DNA from: Toxonevra muliebris | Taxonomy: Eukaryota > Arthropoda > Insecta > Diptera > Pallopteridae | Direction of reading: 5' to 3' | Assembly (NCBI GenBank): GCA_963691655.1 | Contig: OY829328.1 | Coordinates: forward strand, 32,755,890 to 32,819,889 | DNA length: 64,000 bases | Shown here: piece after piece, positions 22,527 through 35,353 of the stretch | How positions within the stretch are numbered: position 1 is the stretch's first letter | Layout of the letters: the number at the start of each line of letters is the position of its first letter | Program-made: the position numbers and the translations under genes | Notes under the pieces: generated by a model | What the model was told of the DNA's origin: nothing | Databases searched by the model: none | Seen by the model: only the letters and a program-made list of their open reading frames with translations

Positions 22527-23634
22527 CACAGTGCAACAGTAAATTTCAAATGTCGAATGGATAATTTTTTAAGGGTAATTCGGGGTCGCTGATTCCAACG
22601 GTTAGATTTTCTCTATCACGTCTGGGATCCCCGGTATGGGGGATAAAACCAATAATTTTGGTATGCGCGGGACCAATATGAAATTATTTTATTTTACTTT
22701 GTACATGTTTCATAGCTAAGAAAAAGTTGTTTATCATAGAAGGGGGAAAAAAATGTACTCAGACAGCAATACTCCACCAACCCCTCTTACCTACCCTTTT
22801 GGGTGTTATATGAAGCCTCTATTATATAAATGACTGCACCGGGTAAACTGACGAGATACCTATCATTAGGGTTTATTAAAAACTGTTCTCCATCGAAAAA
22901 TAGTTAGGGTTCTGTAGGTCAAAATTACCTATGCCCAACTTTTTGTAAGAAATTAACCCTTGAAAATTTATTTTTTTATAATCTCTTTATACTAGATTAA
23001 TTGTTGGAAGTAATAATAAAGGTTCTTTGGACAAAATATTCTCCATAAAAAAAAACTTGGAGTCATTGAAGGTCAAAACCACTTAAGTCCAACTTTTTCC
23101 AGAAATTAATCTTTGATAGATTTTTTCGCAATAATGTCTTTATATAGGATTTATCATTGAAAAAAGCAACAAACAGTCTTTGAAGAATATATTTCCCATC
23201 AAAAAGTAGTTGGGGTCACCGAAAGCCAAAATTTCCTAGGTCTAACTTTCCTTAAGAAATTACCCCTTGAAGTCAAATATTTGATTTTTTTGATAATAAT
23301 CTCTTTATACTGGATAACCATTAGAAAAAATAATAAATAATCTGCGGGGAAAATATTCTGCATTAAAAATAGCAGGGGTCCTAACCTTTTCTCAGAAAAG
23401 CAAAAAATTTATTTATTTAATAATGATGAAAACTTTAAGATTATTGGATAAAGATTAAGCGCGGTTTTAGGTATACGTTGGTTCCGCGCATATCAAAATT
23501 ACGAATTTTGGCCCCCATACCGGGGGTGATAGAGAAAATCTGAGTACAGAGTCGGAATCAACAACCCCGAATTACCCATAAAAAGTTATCCATTCGACAT
23601 TTGATTTTGTAAAGTATCAAATTGTTGCACAGTG
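22527..23634. mobile_element. 1.1-kb TTA-flanked element with CACAGTG ends
   Basis: Long inverted repeats of about 150 bp start CACAGTGCAACA on the left and, read inward from the right, CACTGTGCAACA. Shared inner blocks are caaatgtcgaatggataa, gggtaattcgggg, gattttctctatcac, ccccggtatggggg and tatgcgcgg-acc. TTA lies outside both ends (22524-22526 and 23635-23637). The TTA duplication suggests PIF/Harbinger, while the CACAGTG start resembles Transib ends. No transposase is present. A relative is at 53992-55056. Confidence 0.8.
22860..23400. repeat. Tandem ~155-bp repeats inside the TTA element
   Basis: About three and a half diverged copies of a unit containing ttctccat-aaaaa, ttggggtc, ggtcaaaa--cct-agtccaac and aagaaatta-ccc. 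Unit starts are near 22885, 23040, 23187 and 23349. They fill the interior of the element. Confidence 0.75.
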
Positions 23635-23637
23635 TTA

Positions 23638-25130
23638 TAAATCACTAGGATCCCTTTGTGACTATTTTAATAAAGTAAAGAATATAAGCCTAAAATTACA
23701 AATATACAACACCAAAAGTGTTTATGTTAGAAAATGTTAAAATTTGGGCAAAAGAATTTTTACATAAAATGTAGAAAAAGAAACTTAGTTGAATTCTGTT
23801 AAAATTTAGTTAAAAAGATTATATAATTCATACAGATTTACTTCATTTCAATTTTGCACAATTTGAATACAAAAACAATAACGAAAAGATTGTTTGTGTT
23901 AAGTGGTAATAATAAATTTTAAAAGCTATTTTCTCTTTATGTTTCAATTGATTACAGTAAATTTGTCATTTTAATTATAGCAAAATTTATAATGAATTTT
24001 TTATATGTAGAAGCTAATGATTATTATCTGCAAGTTAAAATCAAAGTTGAAAGCCAAAATAATTAATAGCAATGAAGATGAATTTTTAATATTTTATCAA
24101 GAAACAACAAAATTCAGCAATGAAAGAAAAAATACAAACTAAGTTAATCAAAAGGAAAAAAATAATAATCTATTGTTACTAATTAAATATTCTAAGTTTA
24201 TTTATAAACATATATGCACATATGTATAGACATAAATTTAATATAATCGGATTATTTTAATGCAAAGTGCATCTTCAAATCATCAGCAGAATAATATGAA
24301 ATAATAATAATAATAATATTTTCATTCATATACATACAATGTTGGCTGGCTGACTGGCAATAGATAAAATCTATTGATTACAAATGTTTGCCTGCACAAA
24401 CACACACATAATTATAATATTCTATTTTATGTGTGCATGAAAATATGTACATACAAATAAGGCTGTCCAAAATATAAATTATATATACACTCACACACAC
24501 TCACACACACTCACACATATATATGTAAATATACCACAATAGTTATGTTTGCATATGTATGTATTCTCTTGTAAATATGGTTGTAAATTGTGTGCAAATT
24601 TAGTAGAATTGCCTTTAGTGTTTGCTGTCGGTTGTGGAAATGCGTATGAATGAATGTGTACAAATATCTAAATATGTTTATGCATTTGTAAATACTTTCA
24701 ATATTCAACATTTGTTGAAAATTAAATTAAATTTATGTAGTTTTTTATGTGGTGTGTGTTTTATATAATATTTTCCATATTTTATTTGTATACATATGCA
24801 CAAAATGAAATGACATAAATTTTTGAAATGACAAATTGCATTAATTGAATTTTATTTATTTATATGCACTATAAAATACAAAAGTCAAACTCATAAAGAA
24901 AATATTTAATTTTAGAATTTCTAAATTTCTAAATGAATGAGAATTTACTTAAAATATTTTTAGTCGACTATATTCATTAAATTTGTATTTGAAAAATATT
25001 TTTGATTGCCTTTGAACACAGAAGATCTGATTGTATAAATTTTCCGGACTTTATTATATGAAAAGCTGAAGGAGACATTATTAATATTTAATTTTTAAAA
25101 TTAGTTGGATCTAAAAAATTAGAATTTCCC
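23638..25130. other. AT-rich DNA with a CA-rich microsatellite
   Basis: A tcacacacac triplication lies at 24490-24517. Nothing else is recognised. Confidence 0.6.
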
Positions 25131-26035
25131 AGATATAAGTGGGTGAAAGTCAGAGTATCATTTTTTATTTCTGAAGTCAGTTGTCAAAGTCAGAAAATTT
25201 TGTAATGAAAAAGGCTGTGTCTGAAAAATCGCAGCTGAAGAAACCTGAGGCAGGAAATTCTATGCTGGTCGGTGAAGAAGAAGAATAAGTCAGGAAAATC
25301 TATGTTAGAAACAGAAAATTAAAATTTTGAATGAGCCAAAGCTAGAAAATTGTGTGCTTAAGAAGCGCTGAGCCAGAGAATTCGGTGTTGGAGAAGTTAA
25401 ACTCATAAATATATATTTTGGGTGAGTCAAAGTCAGGAAGCTGTGTGAACAAGAAGTGTGTAATAAAACTGTAATGCTGAAGAGAACAGGTTCAAAAAAT
25501 TCTATTATAGACAAGTCAGATTTAGAAAAATTTTAGTTTTGAGTTAGGCTCTGAAAAAGTCTCGAGCCAAAAAATTCAGACTTGGCAAATTTTTGTATTA
25601 TAACTGGTGAATTTTTAATGAGCTCCATGCCTGGATCAGACCCCGTTAAATTAAACTTCAGTTTGGATGAACAAAAGCTAGAACATCTTGTGTTGAAAAA
25701 GTCGGAGGTCAAAAATACTGTTTGAGAGAACTTAGATTCAGAATATTTCAGTTTTGGTTTAGCCAAAGTCTAAAAAATTTGAGCTGAAGAAGTTAAAGCT
25801 CGAATTTTTGTATTGAAGAATTCAGATTCAGAAAACTTAAATTTTGCGGTAAGTTAACTAGTATTGCAAAAGTCAAACCCACAAAATGTTTTTTTTTTGT
25901 TCCTCGAAAATTTAGTAAATACTTGATTTAATGAATTAGGTGAGTCGAAATCAGAAAATATTGTTGGAAAAAAACAGAAGAAAAATTAAGGCTGCGTCAG
26001 GAAAATTTTGTGCAGAAGCAGCATGATTTATGTAT
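25131..26035. repeat. ~30-bp-period degenerate array
   Basis: Drifting copies of a unit like gagccaaagctagaaaatt followed by ttgtg-ttgaagaag. The same text resumes at 28076-28143 and 28688-28780, so the array was originally continuous and was broken by two LINE insertions. Confidence 0.7.
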
Positions 26036-26039
26036 ATTG

Positions 26040-28075
26040 GGATCAGAAGTTGCTTAAATTCGGGCTATATGCCGCTAAGGTGGAGAGAAACAAAGGTTTC
26101 CTTCTTACCCAAGACGGGCAAGTCCTCACACGTTAATCCCAAAGACTAAGACCAATAAGTCTAACGTCTTTCCTTCTCAAAACACTGGAGAGATTGGTGG
26201 ATGCATATTTACGAGAAGTTATATAAATTGGTAGAATCTCCTCGACAGAACATGCTTACAGGAAAGGTGAATCTAAAGAAACGGTGCTACAAGCGCTCAT
26301 TGGGCTTGTGGAAAAAACCATCTGGGACAAAGAGTTCGTATTGACGGCCTTCATAGATATAGAAGGTGCGTTCAACAATATTAATGCGAATGCTATTACG
26401 GAAGCTCTGGAAAATGTGGGCGATGACTCTAATGTGGTTGCCTTGATTGAGACTATACTCATCAGAAGAACTGTAATTGCCAGTTTAGGCACTTGTACTT
26501 TAAGCAGACAGATCTGCTGAGGCACTCCCCAAGGACGAGTGCTTTCGCTAACCCTTTACTGCTGACCCTAGAGTTGCCACGTCACTGCTTATGCGGATGA
26601 CTTGGCAATTGCGATCAGAGGCAAATACCCGAATACACTTATGGATATTTTGCGCTCTAATTTGGCCACGCTTAACAATTGGACGGAAAGGAGGGGTCTA
26701 GGGATAAGCCCCGAAACAGAGTTGACCCTCTTCTCTAGGAAAAATAGACTTCCTACAGTCTCCCCGCTAATTTATATAGGTGTAGAAATTCCTATAAAGG
26801 AGAAGGACTCATATTAGACAGGAAACTCACTTGGAAACCTAATATCGAGGAGAGAGTTAGGAAGGCCAACGTTGCTTTGTAAATATGCAAAAACGCGGTT
26901 AGAATAAGGTGGGGGCTGTCTCTAAAAATTTTGTACTGGCTTTACATTTCTTTAGTCAGGCCTATATTGTTATATGGGACACTGGTATGGTGGCCATCTA
27001 TTCAGAAATCAAGTTACGTGAAAATTCTGAGCAAGGTCCAAAGAACAGCCTGCACTAGACCTGGTAGAGAAAGAAATGGCCGCCGCATCAACGCTCAGGC
27101 TAAAAAGCTCGTCGCTATGGGAAGATCGGTAGACGGGTCATTCTACTATCTTACATATATGGAGTAGTTGCATCCAAGAGATTGACCAGTTCATCTCAAA
27201 ACCCAACTTTGACAAGCACTTCAAGACGAGTATTCCGTCACGAAGGGAGTGGAAAACACCCATGCCATGGAGAAGGGGGAACTCAATTTTAATACAGACG
27301 GATCTAAGCTTGACGGTAGAGTGTGCTTTGGAGCTTTCTCAAAAAAAACTAGGACTGGAACTATCTCTTCGTCTCCCCAACCACTGCAGTGAATATCAAG
27401 CAGAAGCCCTAACGATAAAAGAGGTAGCTGTTTACTTAGGTAGGCACACCATGACAAAAACCATTATAATTATATACTAAATATGTATATAGCCAGCCGG
27501 CTATAAGGTCAATGAATTCGGTGGCACTAAAGACAAAGGTGCTCAGGAATGCCTGGCAGCCCTTAATGATATTAGCATTGTTTTCAGGGTACGCCTAATA
27601 TGGGTTCCGGGGCATAAGAACATTGAAGGAAACTGCAGGGCCGTACATGAGGCCAATAGGTCTTGGGCAGACGAAAACACTTGCTTTACGACTAGGCTAG
27701 TGTGGCCGAAATTAGACAGGGGGAAATCGAAAGAGCTGCTCAGCCTTCCGAGATAGGACATCTCTAAGGTAGTGGCTTGTATAATTGGTCATTGGCTATT
27801 TGCAGACATGCTCTCAGCTTACGAATATTCTTTCAAGAATTCTGCACAAGTGGCATTTGAACACTTCTTCTGAAATTGCCCAGCTCTAGCTGGGGTTTTC
27901 TTGGCAAATATGCTTTTAATCTGGCGCTAAAATTAAACAAATCCTGTGCTTTATTAGAGCTTCGAAATGGTTTCAAGAATAAGTAGTGGATAAGGTTTCA
28001 GTGTCGCGCAGTGGTATCACAATAGACCCGATTAGGGTCTAAGTGAGTTGGTCATTCAGACTGACTGCCACAATA
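26040..28075 (+). pseudogene. RNase H-bearing non-LTR retrotransposon, copy B2
   Basis: The longest LINE in the window, 5'-truncated within the reverse transcriptase. Around 26045-26170 it reads SGYMPLRWRETKVSFLPKTG, then NPKD, then RPISLTSFLLKTLERLVD. Next come AFIDIEGAFNN (first RT Asp), GTPQGRVLS, YADDLAIAIRG (YADD at 26590-26601, intact), a RWGLSLKILYWLY and RPILLYGTLVWW thumb, then the RNase H domain with TDGSKLDG (about 27295), a WVPGHKNIEGN block (about 27600) and a partly deleted C-terminal NCPALA segment. The TATCACAATAGACC tail ends it. Stops (for example near 26518) and frameshifts break it throughout. It inserted into the ~30-bp array. Confidence 0.88.
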
Positions 28076-28143
28076 CCCAGAAAACTTAAGTTTTGATTAA
28101 GACAAAGCTAGAAAATTTTGTGCTTAAGAAATTAGTTTTGGGT

Positions 28144-28687
28144 GAGCACTAGACTTCTTAGAAATAACATCAAATTTAGTGTGGGAATGCCTGGAGCTAT
28201 TAAATGAGTTAGGGAAGACAAATAAGGTAACCATATTCTGGGTCCCTGGACATACAGAAATATATGGAAATGAGGTGGCCGCCCAGGAATTAACACCATA
28301 ATTGACAAATTAGGGGGGACGGACGAAAATACCGGTTGGTCAACCTACTGGGCTTAAATCCCTGGGCTTAGACACTCAAAATTGCTAATTGGGGACTTTA
28401 ACTCAAAGAGAGGAAACTGGGGGGACCACATGAAAAACCTTTGCATAGTACAGGACAACACCTGTAGATTTTGTCAGGAGGAAGCTGAAACACGAGAGTA
28501 TATACTTCTACACCGCGAGGCACTTACTCGCAGAAGGAAGATATATTTGGGACACTACTGGCCAGACAGTTTGGACATCATTAACACGGAGCCGAAACCC
28601 CTACTGAGATTTTTCAGAGGTATCGGCTTATCTGATAGCTTATAATGAGCATTATAAGCTTACACCCACAAAATCTATCTATCTATC
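28144..28687 (+). pseudogene. Second LINE family, RNase H end, 5'-truncated
   Basis: Encodes a different RNase H LINE end: FWVPGHTEIYGNEVA (about 28237), then after a frame break NTCRFCQEEAETREYILL, LLRFFRGIGLSD and stop at 28643. It finishes in a (TATC)n tail at 28675-28687. The word agttttgggt stands on both sides (28134-28143 and 28688-28697) as a 10-bp target duplication, although similar words belong to the host array. It lies 68 bp downstream of copy B2. Confidence 0.8.
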
Positions 28688-28780
28688 AGTTTTGGGTAGG
28701 TTAAAGTAATTTTGCCCGGACGAAGTTAAAATCAGAAAATATAGTATTGGAAAGGCTAGACTTAAAAAAAAAACAAAAAT

Positions 28781-31065
28781 TTGCGTGATTCAAAAACAAA
28801 AGTTTATTTTGATTCATGAGCAACGATCGAATTATTTGAAATATTCATCGGGAAGTTAGGAGGATTATCCCCAAACGCCGGCCTTCCCCACGATAGAGCT
28901 TCTATTTATGTGCGTGTAACTGCAATAAATATTTTTTTAACAAATATAATTTTAACAAATTCTAAAAATTATTTAGAATTATTTTTTCTATTGTTCTGTG
29001 ATTTTATGTGCAATTGAATTGTGTTTATTTTTAATTTGATTGTCGATTGTTGTTAATTTAGAATTTACAATATTTTGCTTACCTCGATTTATTCATTACA
29101 ATTTATTTATTGAATTTTAACAACACAATGGATACATTTTTTTATTATTGTAGTAATATTTTGCTCAATTGTAAAATAATTGCTCAATTTTCAATAGCTT
29201 ATACAACAACTTAAACAGGAAAAATCTCAGAATTCAATGAAATGTGCGCTAAAGGTTTTTAAATTTAGTTCTGAAATAAATTTTAATTTATTAAATAAAT
29301 ATAAACTAAATAACTGAAACTAAATTTGTTTAGAAGTGATCAAATAAAACATTATTTTGCTGGAATTGAGCATATAATTTCTGTGATAAGTAATAGGCTA
29401 ATGCTCAGTTCACTGAGTTAACTTCCGAAAAACCAGCAGAAAAATCCATAGAAGAAAAACAAAATTGCAAATTAATAAAAGTTATTCACTATCATAAACT
29501 AATGAATGTAATTCTGTATAGTTACTGTAAGAAAGAGAGAGAGAGAATTAAATAAACTATAACGCTATATTTACAAATAGCCAATCAGAGTCGTTGATCT
29601 TCATTGAGTGAGCGTCAAAAGCTCTCACTTACATATGTATTACAAATTTGAATCTCTTACCATTTAAGTTAAGCTAGAAATTTCTGTATTAGTAACTGAC
29701 ATCACAAAGATATAGCCACATAGTTAATTTTAAGTATTTACCTGAAAATAAAGAGAAAAATTCCAGTAAATTTTTATTATTTAATATAAAATTAATTAAT
29801 ACAAAATTTAAAAACATTCTACTTATAATACTAATAATAAAAAAATATATATTTTAATCTCTTTTGTAAAATCTACAAAATATTTGTAAATAATGTTTTG
29901 TTGTTTAATTTTGCTAAAGCAAAAACAAATCGAAAATAAAATTCGTAATTGAATTACAAGTGAAATAAAACAATAAATGCATACATTTATGATTCTCGTA
30001 CAAATGAAATTAAAATAATAATATTGTGTAAATTTATGTAAGAGTAGTTGGGATTCATGAAATTTTAAACAATCATGAAAACAATTTTTTGACAGTTCTG
30101 ACATTTGCAACACAATGTGGCAGCAGCAGCAACAAAATGTTTTTGTTTGCTGCAACTCAATTTACCAAGCCAAAAAAAAAAAAAATGAAAAAAAATATTA
30201 TGAATATATTTTTCATTTTCATTTAAATTTTCGCTATTTTTTTATTTTTCATTCATTGCGAGTGTTTGTGTGGGAGTGATCCGTGGATCCATCGCATGAT
30301 TGCAGTACAGTGGGGGCGTTTGTTGAGCGACAAGCCGTCTGGCATTAAATATTCTATTAATATCCATCCACATGATATTCATAATTTAAGTGATGAAATT
30401 AATTTAAACTATTATTTGAAAATATTTATGTACATATCATTTACAATTTAATTATTGTCGATGAAATATTTATATTAAATTGTTTTCTCTATTATTTACT
30501 AATGCGGCCCCTTTGAATTACAGTAATAAATAATTTTCTTTGCTATTGATTAACTATAATAATGCAATTTGCAATAATACTCAACATTTAACCGCTTGAT
30601 CCCGAAGTAAAATTTAACCTTTTTACGTTGTAAAAACACGTTAAACATGTTTTTATTATTGTTGTTTATTTTTCGTATTTTTTTTTTACTACAATAACAA
30701 TAAAACAACAACAACAAAAAATAAGTAATTACAATATAATTAGTATACATTTATAATATTTTTCTGACCACAATTAGACTACTTTGCTACGTATTTTAAC
30801 GATAACACCCAAAGGTTCTACGTGCCTGAATGCGCTTATATATGCATACACTGCAGTGCACATGAATAGGTTAATTTTTTATTGTTGTAAAAAAGGGAAT
30901 GCGACACATGATAGGTACTCATTGCTACTGCTTAGAAAATATCAGTGAGACACATTTTTTTAGTAGTTTTAATCTTGGTGTGTTTCCTTCAAATGAAAAA
31001 GTGATAACGACTAATAATGCTTATTAGATTTGATGTTGATATTGTAATACTAATATGATTAACAC
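28781..31065. other. AT-rich DNA with one unusual GC-richer island
   Basis: Mostly A/T-rich. The stretch 30265-30345 (gtgatccgtggatccatcgc, then gtgggggcgtttg and gcgacaagccgtctgg) stands out as non-repetitive, mixed-composition sequence. It is preceded by a pyrimidine-rich run but has no clear donor site. GA repeats sit at 29533-29546. Confidence 0.45.
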
Positions 31066-31245
31066 CAGAGGTGAGCAAATTCAAATCTATGTTTATTACC
31101 AATAACGATTCCTTGTAATTGAATTCATTTTTTTTTGTCAATTTGATTTCTGGGGATTGTAAATGGTTATTAACATTTCCAATTCATCAGTAATGGAGTT
31201 GGAAAAATATTCAATTCCATTACTGTGTTGCAATCTCTAGTTTAA
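31066..31245. mobile_element. Possible hAT-like MITE
   Basis: Starts ccagaggtgagcaaattc and ends with a ctctag word, recalling the element at 7452-7565. It contains an inverted pair, cagtaatggagttg and caattccattactg. No target duplication is visible. Confidence 0.3.
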
Positions 31246-31640
31246 AATATATAATACCCCAAACCAGTTGAAAAAGTAATTGAAAATAAAGAAAGGAAAT
31301 GTTAATTTATCAATTGGAATTTGAATGGAAGAGGAATTCAATTTATAAAGTAGTCATTACTATCCAACTCTGATTATCAAGTATGAAAAGGAATATTTTA
31401 TATTTTATGCCACAAAAGGTTGATAAAAAATACTTACATTTTTATCTTTAAATGTAGAAAACCTGTGACTTGGCATTACAAACTGCCGCCAGTGAACGCG
31501 TAAGGAGTGAGATTGAAAAAATCTTAATAAATTTTTTGGGTGTAAAATTTGAAAATTTCTTTGATCTAGTTATCTTTGAAAAATATGTCAGTTGTTATTT
31601 TTAATGACAAACATGTTGATTTATTGTGAGTTTGATCAAA
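31246..31640. other. Non-coding DNA upstream of a transposase pseudogene
   Basis: Probably includes the 5' part of the transposon, but I could not find a terminal repeat matching the downstream side. Confidence 0.4.
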
Positions 31641-32326
31641 ATGAGTGAAGAAAAAGAAGTACGTCTTAAAATTGTTAAAAATTTAAAAAAAAATCCAAAT
31701 TGGTCCTACAAAAAATTGGCCAAATCCAAAATCGGATTTCATACAAAAATATTCATGTTGTATAATGGACGACGAAACGTATATACTGGCAAATTTTACG
31801 CAGCTTCCGGGTCAAAATTTTTATGTTGCTGATGCTCGAGAAAATGTCGAAGAACAATTTGGAATCCAAAAGTAGACAAAATTTCCTAAAAAATTCCTGG
31901 TATGGCAAGCTATATGCAGTTGCGGCAAAAGAAGCAAGTCATTTGTTACAGTGGACTCTATAAATACCGAAATATACATCAAAGAATGTTTGAAAAAAAG
32001 ACTTCTTCCTTTCATAAGAGAGCACAATGTGTCCACATTGCCCACATTTTGGCCCGATGTGGCAACATGTCACTACGGCAAGAAAACTCTGGAGTGGTAC
32101 CAAAGTAATAACATAGTTTTTGTACCAAGAGAGGCCAATCCTCCAAATTGTCCGGAGCTAAGACCAGTGAAGAGATATTGGGCTCTTATCAAAAGAAGGT
32201 GTTCCAAAATATCGAAGATTTTAAAAGGAGATGGGCAAACTGTTCCAAAAAAGTGTGTGAAACAACTATCAAATCTCTAATGGAAGGCTTACCAAAAAGG
32301 TTCACGAGTTCATAAATAGTGGTTAG
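31641..32326 (+). pseudogene. Tc1/mariner-superfamily transposase pseudogene
   Basis: The start codon at 31641 opens a helix-turn-helix-like N-terminus (KKNPNWSYKKLAK, then GFHT). A large deletion near 31745-31760 removes the rest of the DNA-binding region. The catalytic domain then reads CIMDDETY (first Asp, about 31764), an in-frame stop near 31873, FLVWQAICSCGKRS, FWPDVATCHYG (second Asp, about 32046) and NPPNCPELRP, followed by VKRYWALIKR, where the expected acidic residue is Lys. A further frameshift near 32245 precedes the ...SLMEGLPKR end. The copy is dead on three counts: deletion, stop and lost third catalytic residue. Confidence 0.85.
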
Positions 32327-35300
32327 AACTATAAAAGTTATATTTTTCTGTAATTTGTAAAATATTATCAATTTTGGTTTGTTTTTTTCTTTCTTTGTTT
32401 TTATAATGATCTTTGCTGAGGTTTCTCTAAAACAATGTTTTTTACTCATAATATTGTTATTACTTAGAAGCTTGAGGCTTTTTAGTGTCCCCTCATGGTC
32501 TGAATTTTTCGTTTTAAAACGTTTTTGAGTCCACAGATTTCACAGTCCTAAGATTTTCCAAAGATTGTTTTAAAAATTTATAAAAACCATAGGCAACTGG
32601 AACTTCAGTCGAGCACTCAATTACTAGGCCAGCGAGGTGCCCTTGCTTGAACTGGTCAGAATTTGGTTTAAGACTTTCCAGAAGAATAATAAAAGTACTA
32701 TCCTAGGGGGTGAGGGGCTTATTTATCGCCTGATCATAGTGTCAGCCATCGAAATATCCATTTTGTTCTTTAAGTATAAGTAAATTTTGGGTGATCATGA
32801 TGGTCGTTTTAAATTGAACATTGGGTTCTTTGATGGTATAAAGAACTTGTTTGACATTTTAGAATAAAACCAAGTCAAGTGTAATGATCTTCTTGGCGAA
32901 ACAGGAGACAAACAAGTGAAAAAGTTCTGAAGTTTACCATGAATGGAAGGGAATAGTGATGCACCTATTTAGAGAAGGACAGATACTAGTCATTTTGATT
33001 TAATTTGTTTGGTACCTCAGAATGAAATTACGCCAAGTAGAAATTAAAAAGAACTGAAGTCCATTACGAATGGAATCAGAAAACTTTGTGAATATTTGAG
33101 AAGTAGGAAGTAAGTCAGAGGTCAGTCATTTAAATTTTTTCAAACCTACAACTAAGTGAAAAAGTTTTAATTTTGTCATTTTAAAACTGATTCAAGTTCT
33201 TTTCACAATTTTTGCAATTGAATTTACCCATAAACTTCTTAAACAAATACCACTTACAAATCTGTTTTCAATATTACTGTTAGGGCTACGAAAGAAAATT
33301 CTTTCAATCAACAACAATGACTTACAAATGCTAGCTTCAAGCTGAAAAACATAACCTATTCAAATGTAATGGAATGTACTTTCATTTGTGTGTATGTAAA
33401 TGTACATTTTGGCACGCGGACATGGTACAACAACGACATGTACATGTGTATTTATGTATGTATGTATGTATATGCATTTGTAAAGAAGAAGAACTACAGC
33501 AAAGTTGCCAGTCTCACAAGGGTGTTACTGTTTCTCTTATTTCTGTTGTTGCTGTTGTTGGCCATTAAGTAAAATTGGCTTCACAATCATGCGGTAATGT
33601 AGAATAATTCCAAAGCAACTACAGATGTAGGTAGGCAACTAGGTAGTGAGGTATGCATGTAGGTTGTTATGCACGTTAAGGATATACAGCTCAACTCGAG
33701 CGTAATGAAAGCATACATTAACAAACACACACACACACACAAACACTCACATCTGTATATACATACGTGAGTTCTGTTCATGTGGCCTAAAAGGCCATAA
33801 GCATGTAATATTGAATGTGTGTCTGTGTGTGTGGGAGTCTTTTGTGTTCAAATAAGCTGAAAAATAAAATGGTTTATAAATTACGACAGTGTTGCTATTA
33901 AGTACACATGCACATAACTATGTATATATTTTGTGTGTGTGTATATGAGGTTTTTTGTGTGTTTCCTGCAAAACATTTAGTTGATGGTGACAAAATAAAA
34001 TGAGGTTATCGTGACCAAAGTCAATTAATTGTCGAACAAACAGAAGCAGCAGTAAAATTATATATTTCTTTTACCTTACTTATAACATATGCACAATTAT
34101 TCTACATATAAAATAATATTGAGTTTTTTACTTCAACAAAATTCAATAGTTTCCCTTTAAATACTAAAAAAAAACAAATTCATTAAAAAAATGTATATAA
34201 AAATACATTTACATAGAAATTGCAAGCCAAGAAAAAACTTGTTGAAAATGTAAAATGAGAGTATCATTTTTTTTCGCATACAAACAAATATGGAAAAAGT
34301 TTTTTTTTTTGGCTTTTAGCGCATTCGTTTTTTCCAGTGATATGCCAGTGTTGCCAATGGCTTTTGTTGAAATGGAATGTTTGTAGTGTATTTTGTTTTG
34401 TTTGTCTTTTTTTTGCTTTGTTCATGTTTTCAACGGTGCAGATAAATAACAGCAACTGCAAAAGTTGAAAAAAGAAGAGCATGAAAATCACAAAATATGG
34501 CGCGGACAAATAGCAAAAAACAAAAAGCGTATATGTCCGTCTGCTGTATGCAGTGTTACTAAATTTTGAATTTCAAAATCTACTAAAAACAATTTCCATT
34601 TAGAAGACAATCAAAAAATTGCAAAAGCACGCATCAAAAGAGAAAAAATGTTTACTGGTTCCCCCCCTACGGATACGATTTCGCTCCAACACGATTTGTT
34701 AATATCGGAATCCCTCATATAAAACTTAACATCGAAATGTAAATCGCTGTTTGACCTCACAACTTTAAACTGCAACCTTGCGTTTTTATTATTTATATTT
34801 GTTACATTTTTCAAATTCAACTCTGTGCTCAAGTTTCAGCATCATTTTTGTTTTCTTTAATTAAATTTTCTGGTAAATATTATTAAAGTTTTTTATTAGA
34901 TGAAATCATAATATTTCATGTTTTTCTACTCTAAATTAAAAAATATTGCTAACTGCAAAATAAAACCAGCTCGGAAATGGCGCTTGATCTTTTTAAAATA
35001 AAAAATAAAAATGAAAGAGAAAAGAGAGAAAATGTATCAAACTTATGCTTGGTTTTCACTATGGCATATCCCCTATCAAAGAGAGAGAAAGAGAGAATTT
35101 CCTATATGAAATTTGCCAACAAGCTGGCAAACCACGCATTAGCAAAAAGGTTAAATTTACTTGAAATTACCATACCAGCTCATGAGCAAAAAATAAAGGA
35201 ATCTGTCGCTGTGGGCTGTTTTATTTACGTGAATATGATAACTTGCTTATCTATCTCAAAATTATGTTTTTTAAACTATCGAAACCTAAACCGATTTTTT

Positions 35301-35349
35301 GTACTACTTGCTTCCGAATTCCTGGAACCTAACTGTTTCCTTATCCCTT
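32327..35349. other. Non-coding DNA with CA/TG microsatellites
   Basis: The minus strand of 32595-32660 has a tRNA-like A-box word (TGGCCTAGTAATTGAG, then CTCGACTGAAG) but no B box. Short-period gtgaaaaagtt-type words run through 32880-33170. (CA)n is at 33725-33740 and (TG)n near 33815-33830. Two cagtgttgcca words (34346 and 37215 reversed) recall hAT ends but have no matching flanks. Confidence 0.4.
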
Positions 35350-35353
35350 TTAA

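Noticed and set aside
24484..24517. Regular tcacacacac units as a CRISPR-like array
   Set aside because: It is a plain CA microsatellite with no spacers. The genome is eukaryotic.
32595..32660. Minus-strand tRNA-like A box
   Set aside because: No B box and no body shared with the two SINE families, so not reported as a SINE.
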